From contig CABURZ010000012.1 in NCBI GenBank assembly GCA_902494065.1, forward strand, positions 1 to 22,219: a stretch of 22,219 nucleotides of DNA, written 5' to 3'. The position numbers and the translations under genes were made by a program. The notes under the pieces are model-generated. The model saw only the letters and a program-made list of their open reading frames with translations, did not search any database and was not told where the DNA came from. Positions 14,768-22,219 of the stretch are shown piece after piece (positions within the stretch are counted from its first letter, which is position 1; each line of letters opens with the position of its first letter). The stretch is from an uncultured Sneathia sp. (lineage in GTDB: Bacteria; Fusobacteriota; Fusobacteriia; Fusobacteriales; Leptotrichiaceae).

Positions 14768-16120
14768 TTAAAATTTAATTAATTTATTTTGATTAATATA
14801 TGCATGTAATATTTCTTTTTCTTCTATGTATATAACCCCTTGATAGTTATTTATACCAGTATAACCTAATGCAACTCCATTATTATCTACAAATATATTT
14901 CCTACATACATCAACTGATATACTTCAGTTTCTTTTGTTTGTAATTGATTCGCATATTTAATTGGTATCCCATCAAATTTAACTTTTGATACTAGATATA
15001 CTTCAGTAATATTATTACTATCTTTAATAAAGAACACCCCACTAATATCAGAATCTTTAACTATAGCATTACCAAGATATTTTATATCATATTTTTTTAT
15101 TAAACTCATTAATGATTTTTTATTTAATTTTTTTACATCTTGTAAAAGTATAGGTTTTTGTTTATTTTTTACAAAGCCTGAAAGTTTTTTTATTTTCAAA
15201 TCTAACTCATTTGCAACATCTACATTATATGAAACATCAACTTTCATATTTTTATTAGTTTCTATTGTTTTATCTTCTTTTTTGATATCAAATCTCAATC
15301 CTTTTTCTAAAAAATTAACTAAATGAGGATCTAAATATTTTTCTTCAACCTTTTTATAATTCACATATGAAACAGGTATTATATTATTATTTTCATCAAT
15401 ATCATATCCTAATACATAATATTCAAAAGGATTTATATCATTTGCAGTTTTTAATATTCTATATTTTGCAAAAAATAAAGAGAAAAACATAGTTAATACA
15501 ACTACATAAAATGAAATATTTAATTTAGGATTAAAAACTGTGTCTTCTTTTTGTAATATTTCATAAAAATATACAATAATCGCTAATAAACTTAGAATTA
15601 TAGTTATAATAAATGTTATGATAATAACATAACGTGTTTCTTTTATATTTTGCATTCTCTGTAATAAATAAAGAATTTTTGAAAAATCTTCAGTAAATAT
15701 TCTTTGATTTATACTCTTTATTGCATAAAATAAATCTTTTGTCAGATATATTAAAAAATTAGAAAAAATAATAGAACTTATCATTATAACATATAAAAAC
15801 TTAATAAGTTGTTTTTGTTCTTTTCTTATAAGCCTTATTATTATGAAAAATGATATTGCTATAACTGTAATAAGTATAAATATACGATGTATTGTTGCTA
15901 ATTTTTCTAATGCTTTTAAATCTGTTTGTTCTTTAACTAATCTTGATACTAAATCAACAAATGAGGAAGTTTTACTTAAACTTCCCTTCATTTTTTTTAA
16001 CATAGTTAAAATCTTAAAAAATACTAATGATCCTATTAGAAAATTAAATCCTAGTAACCATATAATTGCTGTTTCAAATATCTTTACAGATACTTTAATA
16101 TTTATATTCTTTTTTTCCAT
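14768..16120 (-). CDS. Unknown five-helix membrane protein
   Basis: I do not recognise this 450-residue product. It has a short Lys/Asn-rich N-terminus, about five hydrophobic helices (14-38, 78-97, 106-126, 163-187, 201-219), and a soluble C-terminal part of about 230 residues with mixed alpha/beta character (for example LQDVKKLNKKSLMSLIKKYD, then YLGNAIVKDSDISGVFFIKD). No enzyme motif or Cys cluster is visible and there is no signal peptide, so it is probably an inner-membrane protein with a soluble C-terminal domain; side of the membrane not determined. The ATG at 16120 follows GGGGTGAGAA, three bases after the stop of the stress-like gene, so translation is probably coupled. It lies between gyrA and pheS in one tight operon, which suggests constitutive expression. 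The frame is intact and base composition is like its neighbours. Confidence 0.85.
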   Translation of the reverse strand: MEKKNINIKVSVKIFETAIIWLLGFNFLIGSLVFFKILTMLKKMKGSLSKTSSFVDLVSRLVKEQTDLKALEKLATIHRIFILITVIAISFFIIIRLIRKEQKQLIKFLYVIMISSIIFSNFLIYLTKDLFYAIKSINQRIFTEDFSKILYLLQRMQNIKETRYVIIITFIITIILSLLAIIVYFYEILQKEDTVFNPKLNISFYVVVLTMFFSLFFAKYRILKTANDINPFEYYVLGYDIDENNNIIPVSYVNYKKVEEKYLDPHLVNFLEKGLRFDIKKEDKTIETNKNMKVDVSYNVDVANELDLKIKKLSGFVKNKQKPILLQDVKKLNKKSLMSLIKKYDIKYLGNAIVKDSDISGVFFIKDSNNITEVYLVSKVKFDGIPIKYANQLQTKETEVYQLMYVGNIFVDNNGVALGYTGINNYQGVIYIEEKEILHAYINQNKLIKF

Positions 16121-16123
16121 TTC

Positions 16124-16888
16124 TCACCCCATAAAAATTGGACTATCTGTATTTTCAATTATTTTTATACCTGTTTGTCCTGTTAATCTTTCAAATAAAA
16201 CTGTATAACGCAACTCTCCTATAACTATCATATCATAACTTGGAACTTTTTCCATAATAGTTTCATATACATCATCACTTGTTTTATCTATAACATTACA
16301 TACATTCCCAAATCTTTCTGTTAACCTATTTGTTTCAGTTACATTTACTCTTAAAACATCTATATTCTTTTCTCCAAATAAGTGAAAAAATGCAAAAATA
16401 GATTTATTTACTTTATATCCTCCATCATTTAACATTAAAATTTTATCTAAATTGTATTCTTTATGATTATTACTTAAAATTATTAATGGCTTGTAATGAT
16501 CTTTTAATAAATTTTTCATAGCAACTGTCATTTCATTTGATTTTACTACAACCAACGCATCAAATGCCTTCATTTCTTCTAAAATAACTTCATGAGTATC
16601 CCCCTCACGACTATATACTTTATCAAAATATGGTATAGCACTTCTTTTTACATTCTCATATATTTTATCTTCTATAGACTTATACTCTTCAACAACTATT
16701 GCAGATGAACTTTGTATTCCATAACCTGTTACATTATTTAAAAATACTTCATACTTCATAACATCTTTAACATATAAGGCTATAACGTCAACATCATTTA
16801 ATTTTTGTCTTATCATACTTGAAAATTTACTTGCACTTTGCAATTCATCTTCATTTGTTAGTAGAAATAGAAATCTTTTTTTAGTCAT
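16124..16888 (-). CDS. Universal stress protein-like, two-domain
   Basis: A soluble 254-residue protein that looks like two UspA-type alpha/beta domains in tandem. The first opens with KKRFLFLLTNEDELQSASKF, followed by a LNDVDVIALYVKD strand, and ends near AFDALVVVKSN. The second starts around LDKILMLNDGGYKVNKSIF, continues with KNIDVLRVNVTETNRL, and closes with YDMIVIGELRYTVLFERLTG and a final strand DSPIFMG. The usual ATP-binding loop G-x2-G-x9-G(S/T) is not preserved, so a non-nucleotide-binding member is likely. The ATG at 16888 overlaps the gyrA stop by eight bases, with its ribosome-binding site GAGGAGGAAG in the acidic tail of gyrA. The fold assignment rests on pattern only; function in this operon is unknown. 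Confidence 0.65.
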   Translation of the reverse strand: MTKKRFLFLLTNEDELQSASKFSSMIRQKLNDVDVIALYVKDVMKYEVFLNNVTGYGIQSSSAIVVEEYKSIEDKIYENVKRSAIPYFDKVYSREGDTHEVILEEMKAFDALVVVKSNEMTVAMKNLLKDHYKPLIILSNNHKEYNLDKILMLNDGGYKVNKSIFAFFHLFGEKNIDVLRVNVTETNRLTERFGNVCNVIDKTSDDVYETIMEKVPSYDMIVIGELRYTVLFERLTGQTGIKIIENTDSPIFMG

Positions 16889-19385
16889 TTTCTTCCTCCT
16901 CTTCTGGAGCTATTGCAACGGAAATAACTACATCATCTTTTTTAGGTTTCATTATTGTAACACCAGATGTAGATCTACTAATTTTTGATATACCTGAAAT
17001 GGCAGTTCTAATTAGAGTACCTTCTTTTGTAATTAGCATAATTTCTTTTGTCATTTCATTAACTAAAAGTGAACTTACAACATCACCTGTCTTTTTAGCT
17101 AATTTAAAGTTTCTAAGTCCCTTACCTCCTCTTTTTTGCAATGTATATTCTGATATATCAGTTCTCTTACCAAATCCTTCTTCTGTAATTGTTAAAACTT
17201 CAACATTTTTGTTTTTATCTATTATTCCAGCACTTGTTACACTATCACCATCTTTTAATCTAATAGCACGCACTCCTGAAGCAGTTCTTCCCATAGCACG
17301 CACATCTTTTGAGTCAAATCTTATAGCAGATCCTTTTTTTGTTGCAACAAATACTTCATTTTCTTTATTACATAACTCAACAAATACTAATTCGTCATCA
17401 TCTTTTAGCGTAATTGCACGTATACCTTTTTTGTTTATATTTTCAAATAATTTTAATTTCATTTTTTTAGCAATACCATGTCTTGTAACTATGAAAATTT
17501 CAGAATTTTCATCAGATCCAGCAGTATTTAGTATACCACTTACATTTTCATTTTCTTCAAGATTTATTATATTACTTATTAGTCTTCCCCGTGCTTGTTT
17601 ACTTGCTTCTGGTATTTCATAAACCTTTAGGCTATATGCCTTACCTTTATCAGTAAATACTAATAGCTTATCTAAAGTTTTAACTGTATATATAGCATTT
17701 ACTTCATCATCTTCTATTACGTTTGTAGAACTTACTCCTACACCTCCTCTTTTTTGAGATTTATATGCAGTAGTAGTAATTCTTTTAACATATCCTTTAT
17801 TTGTTATAGTAACTACAACATCTTCATCCTTTATTAGATCTTCAACATCTATTTCATTTCTCTTGTTTTCTATCTTAGTTCTTCTTGCATCTCCATATGT
17901 TGTTTTTAATTCTATAACTTCTTGTTTAATTATTTCATATTTTTTATCAGAACTATCTAATATTTCTTGTAATTTCTCTATCAATACTAATAATTCTCCG
18001 TATTCTTGTTCTATTTTATCTCGCTCTAATCCTGTTAATCTTTGTAATCTCATATCTAGTATAGATTTTGCTTGTATTTCAGAAAATGAAAACTCACTCA
18101 TAAGTCTATCTTTAGCTATATTAGCATCACTAGATGATTTTATTAATTTAATTATTTCATCTATACTATCTAATGCTATTCTAAATCCCTCTAAAATATG
18201 AGCACGTCTTTTTGCCTTATCTAAATCAAATAAAGTTCTTCTCTCAACAACTTCATATCTATGTTGCAAATACTTAGACAATATTTGTTTTAAATTTAGA
18301 ACTCTTGGTATGTTATTAACTAACGCTAACATTATTACACCAAAAGTTGTTTGAAGATCTGTGTATTTATATAGCATATTTAGTATAAGCTCTGGTTCTT
18401 CATTTTTCTTAACATCTATAACTATTCTTATACCAGATTTATTAGATTCATCTCTTATATCAGTTATACCTGTTATTTTCTTTAGTTTATACAACTCAGC
18501 AACTTTTTCTACTAATTTTGCTTTGTTAACTTGGTAGGGTATCTCAGTAATAATTATACTTGTTTTACCTTTAGAATTAGTTTTAATATCAACTTTACCC
18601 TCTACTTGTATTTTACCTCTACCTGTTCTATATGCATCATATATTCCTTGTCTACCATTTATTATCCCACCTGTAGGAAAATCTGGTCCTTTAACATATT
18701 CCACTAATTCATCTACACTAATATCTTTATTGTCAATTAAAGCTATTATACCATCACATACTTCTGCTAAATTATGCGGAGGAATATTTGTAGCCATACC
18801 AACAGCTATACCTGTAGTTCCGTTAATTAATAAATTTGGTAATTTTGCAGGTAGTACAACTGGTTCATCTAATGTTTCATCAAAGTTTTTTCTAAAATCT
18901 ATAGTATTTTTATTTATATCTACCAACATTTCATTTGCAATCTTGGACATTCTTGCTTCAGTATATCTCATAGCTGCAGCTGAATCTCCATCTAGGGATC
19001 CAAAATTACCATGTCCGTCAACTAACATATATCTACTATTGAAATCTTGTGCCATTCTAACCATTGTATTATATACTGCTGTATCTCCATGTGGGTGATA
19101 TTTACCTAAAACTTCCCCAACAATTCTAGCAGATTTTTTATATGGATTATTATATGTCATTCCCATATCGTTCATTGCAAATAAGACTCTTCTATGAACT
19201 GGTTTTAGTCCATCACGTACATCTGGTAGTGCACGTGAAACTATAACACTCATAGAATAATCAAGATATGACGATTTTATTTCATCTTCAATGAATACTG
19301 GAATTTCTTTTTCTTTTTTGGTTGTATCCATTACTTCATCAACTTTTTCATTTAATTCTTCATTTTCATTTATTTTGTCCGACAT
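16881..19385 (-). CDS. gyrA: DNA gyrase subunit A
   Basis: This is the breakage-reunion subunit of the A2B2 gyrase that introduces negative supercoils. Its 834 residues comprise an extra acidic/Lys-rich N-terminus (about 25 residues), the winged-helix and tower region with catalytic Tyr141 in AAAMRYTEARM, a coiled-coil tail, and a C-terminal beta-pinwheel from about 520. Two GyrA-box-like sequences occur, QKRGGVG (544-550, the blade-1 position) and QKRGGKG (750-756). The QRDR reads HPHGDTAVYN: Thr102 and Asn106 stand where E. coli has Ser83 and Asp87. The protein ends in an acidic tail EEEEEND. The ATG at 19385 follows TAGGAGAGTATA and is nine bases behind gyrB. A T7 run at 17334-17340 is in frame, so the housekeeping reading frame is sound. 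ParC is excluded by the GyrA boxes and the linkage to gyrB. Confidence 0.96.
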   Translation of the reverse strand: MSDKINENEELNEKVDEVMDTTKKEKEIPVFIEDEIKSSYLDYSMSVIVSRALPDVRDGLKPVHRRVLFAMNDMGMTYNNPYKKSARIVGEVLGKYHPHGDTAVYNTMVRMAQDFNSRYMLVDGHGNFGSLDGDSAAAMRYTEARMSKIANEMLVDINKNTIDFRKNFDETLDEPVVLPAKLPNLLINGTTGIAVGMATNIPPHNLAEVCDGIIALIDNKDISVDELVEYVKGPDFPTGGIINGRQGIYDAYRTGRGKIQVEGKVDIKTNSKGKTSIIITEIPYQVNKAKLVEKVAELYKLKKITGITDIRDESNKSGIRIVIDVKKNEEPELILNMLYKYTDLQTTFGVIMLALVNNIPRVLNLKQILSKYLQHRYEVVERRTLFDLDKAKRRAHILEGFRIALDSIDEIIKLIKSSSDANIAKDRLMSEFSFSEIQAKSILDMRLQRLTGLERDKIEQEYGELLVLIEKLQEILDSSDKKYEIIKQEVIELKTTYGDARRTKIENKRNEIDVEDLIKDEDVVVTITNKGYVKRITTTAYKSQKRGGVGVSSTNVIEDDEVNAIYTVKTLDKLLVFTDKGKAYSLKVYEIPEASKQARGRLISNIINLEENENVSGILNTAGSDENSEIFIVTRHGIAKKMKLKLFENINKKGIRAITLKDDDELVFVELCNKENEVFVATKKGSAIRFDSKDVRAMGRTASGVRAIRLKDGDSVTSAGIIDKNKNVEVLTITEEGFGKRTDISEYTLQKRGGKGLRNFKLAKKTGDVVSSLLVNEMTKEIMLITKEGTLIRTAISGISKISRSTSGVTIMKPKKDDVVISVAIAPEEEEEND

Positions 19386-19394
19386 TATACTCTC

Positions 19395-21329
19395 CTAAAT
19401 ATCCAAGTTTTTAACATGTCTTGCATGCTCTTCTATAAATTGTCTTCTAGGTTCTACTTTATCACCCATTAATATACTGAACATTTTATCAGCATAACTT
19501 GCATTTTCTAATGTAACTTTTAATAGTGTTCTATTTTCTGGATCCATTGTTGTTTCCCAAAGTTGCTCAGGGTTCATTTCTCCCAACCCTTTATATCTTT
19601 GTATAGTATATTTCTTATTTTCTTCTTCTAAAACTTGTGTTATGCTTTTTAGTTCTTCATCAGAATATGCATATTTAATTTTTTTAGAAACTTGTACTTT
19701 ATATAGTGGTGGTTGTGCAATATATATATGCCCTTCATTTATTAATTCACGCAAATATCTGAAAAAGAATGTCAACATCAATGTTCTAATGTGTGCCCCA
19801 TCAACATCAGCATCTGTCATGATTATAATCTTACCATATCTTAATTTTGAAATATCAAAATTATCACCAATATTAGTTCCAAATGCAGTAACCATAGATT
19901 TTATTTCGTTATTTTCAAGCATTTTATGTAGAACTGCTTTTTCGACATTTAGTATTTTCCCTCTTAGTGGTAATATTGCTTGAGTTTTTCTATCTCTACC
20001 TTGTTTAGCAGATCCACCAGCTGAATCTCCTTCGACTATATATATTTCACATTCTTCACTTTTTTTAGATGAACAATCTGCTAATTTACCAGGTAGTGAT
20101 CCTATTTCTAGTGGATTTTTTCTTAAAATATTATTTCTTGCATTTTTAGCAGCTTCCCTTGCTTTTTTAGATAATATCATCTTTTCAATTATGTTCGTTG
20201 CATCTTTAGGATAATCTTCTAAATATAATTTCAATTTATTTGATACCACAGTAGAAACAGATGATTGTGCTTCACTACTTCCTAATTTTGATTTTGTTTG
20301 ACTTTCAAATTGAGGTTCTGGGAATTTTATATTAATTACACAAACTAATCCCTCTCTTACATCTGTCCCTTGAAGATTATCATCTTTTTTATCTTTTATT
20401 AAATTAAGTTGTTTTGCAACATCATTTATTGTTCTAGTTAATGCTGTCCTAAATCCTTGAACATGTGTTCCACCATCATATGTATTAATATTATTTACAA
20501 ATGAATATTCAACTGTAGCTTGACTATCTTTATTATAAGTCATAGCTATTTCAACTTCTACTAACTTATCACCGCTGATTTTCACTGTATCTTTCATATA
20601 TATAGGTGAAACTATCATTTTATCCGCATCAACCAATTCATTAACAAAATCTTTTATTCCACCTTCAAAATAAAATTCTTCTCTTTTGATGTTTTCAGAA
20701 TCTCTTTCATCGGTAAGTATTATCTTTAAACCTGTATTTAAATATGCTAATTCTTTTAATCTTTCTTTCAATATGCTATATTCAAATTCTATTTCTTCAA
20801 ATATACTTTCATCTGGTCTAAATTTAATATCTGTTCCGTGCTCATCTAAACTAGCACTTCCTATTTGTTCACAATCACTTGTTGGTTTACCTTTAGAAAA
20901 AGTTTGTCTTACAATCTTTCCATCTCTTGTAACAGTTGCAATTAATTCTGTTGATAGTGCATTAACTACTGATACACCAACACCATGTAACCCCCCTGAA
21001 TAAGTATAATTTTTATCATTAAATTTACCACCTGCATGTAGTATTGTCATTACAACTTCAAGAGTTGGTCTTCCTGTTTTATGCATATCAATAGGAATTC
21101 CACGTCCATTATCTATAACTTCTATATAATTATCTGGTAATATTTTAACCTGTATTGTATCACAAAAGCCAGCAAGAGCTTCGTCGATACTGTTATCTAC
21201 TGTTTCCCATACTAAGTGATGTAATCCTCTTGATGATGTAGTACCTATGTACATACCTGGTCTTTTACGTACGGCTTCAAGCCCTTCTAAAACGGTAATA
21301 TCATCCGATCCATAATTTTTATTCTCCAT
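19395..21329 (-). CDS. gyrB: DNA gyrase subunit B
   Basis: This is the ATPase subunit of gyrase. At 644 residues it has the short Gram-positive/Fusobacterial form without the large enterobacterial insert. The GHKL ATPase domain shows ETVDNSIDEALAGF (catalytic Glu50), EVIDNGRGIPIDMH and GGLHGVGVSVVNALS. The transducer domain follows, then the TOPRIM domain with CEIYIVEGDSAGGSAKQGRD, LPLRGKILNVEKA and the metal-binding MTDADVDGAHIRTL. The C-terminal YKGLGEMNPEQLWETTMDP completes it. The ATG at 21329 is preceded by TAGGAGATAGGT. It is the first gene of the gyrB-gyrA-usp-orf-pheS-pheT cluster, and diverges from the nitroreductase gene. Confidence 0.97.
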   Translation of the reverse strand: MENKNYGSDDITVLEGLEAVRKRPGMYIGTTSSRGLHHLVWETVDNSIDEALAGFCDTIQVKILPDNYIEVIDNGRGIPIDMHKTGRPTLEVVMTILHAGGKFNDKNYTYSGGLHGVGVSVVNALSTELIATVTRDGKIVRQTFSKGKPTSDCEQIGSASLDEHGTDIKFRPDESIFEEIEFEYSILKERLKELAYLNTGLKIILTDERDSENIKREEFYFEGGIKDFVNELVDADKMIVSPIYMKDTVKISGDKLVEVEIAMTYNKDSQATVEYSFVNNINTYDGGTHVQGFRTALTRTINDVAKQLNLIKDKKDDNLQGTDVREGLVCVINIKFPEPQFESQTKSKLGSSEAQSSVSTVVSNKLKLYLEDYPKDATNIIEKMILSKKAREAAKNARNNILRKNPLEIGSLPGKLADCSSKKSEECEIYIVEGDSAGGSAKQGRDRKTQAILPLRGKILNVEKAVLHKMLENNEIKSMVTAFGTNIGDNFDISKLRYGKIIIMTDADVDGAHIRTLMLTFFFRYLRELINEGHIYIAQPPLYKVQVSKKIKYAYSDEELKSITQVLEEENKKYTIQRYKGLGEMNPEQLWETTMDPENRTLLKVTLENASYADKMFSILMGDKVEPRRQFIEEHARHVKNLDI

Positions 21330-21358
21330 ACCTATCTCCTAGCTATTTATTTGAATAT

Positions 21359-21387
21359 ATTATATCATTTTTAAGCTTTTTTTTCCA
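21359..21387 (-). promoter_or_regulatory. Promoter of the gyrB operon
   Basis: On the minus strand a TATAAT box (21359-21364) lies about 30 bases before the gyrB ATG. Only a weak TGGAAA stands at the -35 place (21382-21387, 17-base spacer). A weak -35 is a common property of gyrase promoters that respond to supercoiling, but that is an inference. No other candidate is visible in the 93-base divergent gap. Confidence 0.55.
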
Positions 21388-21422
21388 GTATTTTCGTGCT
21401 ATACTATGGTGAGGTGGTTTTT

Positions 21423-21920
21423 ATGAAAGAAATTTTTGAAAGACGTAGTATAAGAACTTTTACAAATGAACCTGTTAGCGATGACATTATACATGAATTA
21501 TTAAGAGGAGCTATAGCAGCACCATCTGCTCACAAAAGAGAACCTAGAAAATTTATAGTTATACAAAACAAAGAAAAGCTTAATGAATTTTTTAAAAAAC
21601 ACCCTTACGGTAGAGCTTTTGAAACTGCAACTTGTGCTATCTTAGTATGTGGTGACAAAGAAAAAGATACAAATCTTACATTTTTAATACAAGACTGTAG
21701 TGCATCATTAGAAAACATAGCTATAATGGCAACTCACTATGGATTAGGTACTGTTTGGGTTGGTGTTTTAGATAATGACAATGCAGAAAGCGTTACAAGA
21801 GAGATTTTAAATATCCCAGAAAAATTAATTCCTATTTCAATAATGGTTGTAGGACACAAGGCTGAAGAAAGAAGACCTCATATTTCTTACAAAGAAGAGA
21901 TGGTTGAATGGATAAAATAA
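21423..21920 (+). CDS. Nitroreductase-family FMN oxidoreductase
   Basis: A soluble 165-residue flavoprotein of the small NfsB/FRase-like nitroreductase group, expected to use NAD(P)H and FMN. Features: FERRSIRTFTNEPVSDD at the N-terminus (Arg/Ser contact FMN phosphate), the APSAHKREPRKFIVI segment, DCSASLENIAIMATHYGLGTVWVGVL, and the C-terminal IPISIMVVGHKAEERRP. The substrate cannot be told from sequence. I chose the ATG at 21423 behind GAGGTGG; an upstream in-frame TTG-type start at 21396 has no ribosome-binding site. A possible -10 TATACT lies at 21400-21405, with no clear -35. It diverges from gyrB and lies upstream of the tRNA cluster. No convincing terminator follows, only A/T tracts. 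Confidence 0.88.
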   Translation: MKEIFERRSIRTFTNEPVSDDIIHELLRGAIAAPSAHKREPRKFIVIQNKEKLNEFFKKHPYGRAFETATCAILVCGDKEKDTNLTFLIQDCSASLENIAIMATHYGLGTVWVGVLDNDNAESVTREILNIPEKLIPISIMVVGHKAEERRPHISYKEEMVEWIK

Positions 21921-21947
21921 TTTTTTAAAATTTTTTTGAAAAAGTTG

Positions 21948-21976
21948 TTGACAAAAATAAATATTTTTGATATTAT
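21948..21976 (+). promoter_or_regulatory. Promoter of the tRNA cluster
   Basis: TTGACA (21948-21953), a 17-base spacer and TATTAT (21971-21976) lie about 30 bases before tRNA-Glu. A perfect -35 and a five-of-six -10 fit a strong stable-RNA promoter. Confidence 0.75.
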
Positions 21977-21980
21977 ATAT

Positions 21981-22000
21981 CTTGTTCTAAGGGGAACAAG
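21981..22000 (+). other. Hairpin in the tRNA leader
   Basis: CTTGTTC (21981-21987) and GAACAAG (21994-22000) form a perfect 7-bp stem with a TAAGGG loop, right at the predicted transcription start and four bases before tRNA-Glu. No T-run follows in either direction, so it is not a terminator. It could be a leader structure guiding 5' processing or a protein-binding dyad. Confidence 0.5.
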
Positions 22001-22004
22001 GTTT

Positions 22005-22079
22005 GGGGCCTTCGTCTAGTGGTCAGGACATCGGGTTTTCATCCCGGCAACAGGAGTTCGATTCTCCTAGGCCCTACCA
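22005..22079 (+). tRNA. tRNA-Glu (anticodon TTC)
   Basis: A full cloverleaf can be drawn. The acceptor GGGGCCT pairs with AGGCCCT, the first pair being G-U. The D-arm follows, then the anticodon stem TCGGG/CCCGG with loop TTTTCAT and anticodon TTC at 22038-22040, and the T-arm with GTTCGATTC. CCA is encoded at 22077-22079. Confidence 0.95.
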
Positions 22080-22088
22080 AACTTATAT

Positions 22089-22164
22089 GGTCGCATAGCT
22101 CAGTTGGGAGAGCACCTGCCTTACAAGCAGGGGGTCATTGGTTCGAGCCCAATTGTGACCACCA
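22089..22164 (+). tRNA. tRNA-Val (anticodon TAC)
   Basis: The acceptor GGTCGCA pairs with TGTGACC with one G-U. The anticodon stem CCTGC/GCAGG holds loop CTTACAA with TAC at 22122-22124. The T-loop GTTCGAGCC is standard and CCA is encoded. It is nine bases behind tRNA-Glu. Confidence 0.96.
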
Positions 22165-22168
22165 TGAT

Positions 22169-22219
22169 GGAGGTGTAGCTCAGTTGGTTAGAGTGCTTGC
22201 CTGTCACGCAAGATGTCGC
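22169..22219 (+). tRNA. tRNA-Asp (anticodon GTC), partial at the window end
   Basis: The 5' part is present: acceptor GGAGGTG, D-arm AGCTCAGTTGGTTAGAGT, and the anticodon stem CTTGC/GCAAG with loop CTGTCAC and anticodon GTC at 22203-22205. The T-arm and 3' acceptor lie beyond the window. The Glu-Val-Asp order suggests a longer tRNA cluster continues. Confidence 0.9.

Noticed and set aside
16999..17622. Plus-strand open frame of 207 codons opposite gyrA
   Set aside because: Antisense shadow of the conserved GyrA pinwheel; low-complexity Ser/Leu/Phe composition.
21921..21947. A/T tract after the nitroreductase as a terminator
   Set aside because: The only pairing is T against A without any G-C pair, so a stable hairpin is unlikely.
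1..22219. CRISPR arrays, insertion sequences, prophage or toxin-antitoxin genes
   Set aside because: I looked on both strands and found no regularly spaced repeats, transposase motifs, terminal inverted repeats or phage genes.

Overview
The window comes from an AT-rich (estimated by eye at about 28% G+C) bacterium, most likely a member of the Leptotrichiaceae (Fusobacteriota; Sneathia, Streptobacillus or Leptotrichia-like). The clues are a YadA-type trimeric autotransporter anchor with the Lys/Glu-rich coiled-coil tail common in that phylum, a GH57 branching enzyme, housekeeping genes packed into long operons, and the low G+C. Genus is an inference; no 16S gene is present.

Layout. Positions 1-1132 are a decayed zone. 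It holds a poly-C run at the edge, the 3' anchor end of a YadA-family adhesin, and directly abutting it the 5' part of an OpuB/ProW-type ABC permease that has both a frameshift and a lost 3' end. Positions 1153-4679 hold an intact fructose operon on the minus strand (fruR-fruK-fruA) with its own promoter, operator-like repeats and terminator. Positions 4720-10118 hold a second minus-strand unit, thrS - Bax-inhibitor-1 family protein - GH57 branching enzyme - cysteine desulfurase, with a promoter upstream of thrS and a terminator at the desulfurase stop.

Positions 10127-11354 hold the only plus-strand island in the middle of the window: a wreck of a type II restriction-modification locus. The cytosine methyltransferase is closely related to M.HhaI (GCGC) but carries two single-base deletions and an apparent in-frame internal deletion. 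It is followed by a C-terminally truncated second reading frame, possibly a remnant of the partner gene. It lies wedged between the thrS promoter and the pheT terminator.

Positions 11331-21387 hold a third minus-strand unit: gyrB-gyrA-universal-stress-like protein-unknown 5-TM membrane protein-pheS-pheT. The junctions are -8 to +13 bases, so they are probably one transcript. A nitroreductase-family gene diverges from gyrB. It is followed by a strong promoter and a tRNA-Glu/Val/Asp cluster that runs off the right edge.

Working together: fruR/K/A import and phosphorylate fructose under a DeoR-type repressor. The two aminoacyl-tRNA synthetase loci, gyrase and the tRNAs are core information processing. 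The most notable material is the accessory debris: the HhaI-type locus and the adhesin/permease junction. All the frameshifts I can find are -1 losses in short homopolymers and are confined to these non-essential genes. I found no complete novel system; the best candidates for a second look are the decayed HhaI-type locus, the adhesin-anchor stub, and the unknown membrane protein inside the gyrase/pheST operon.
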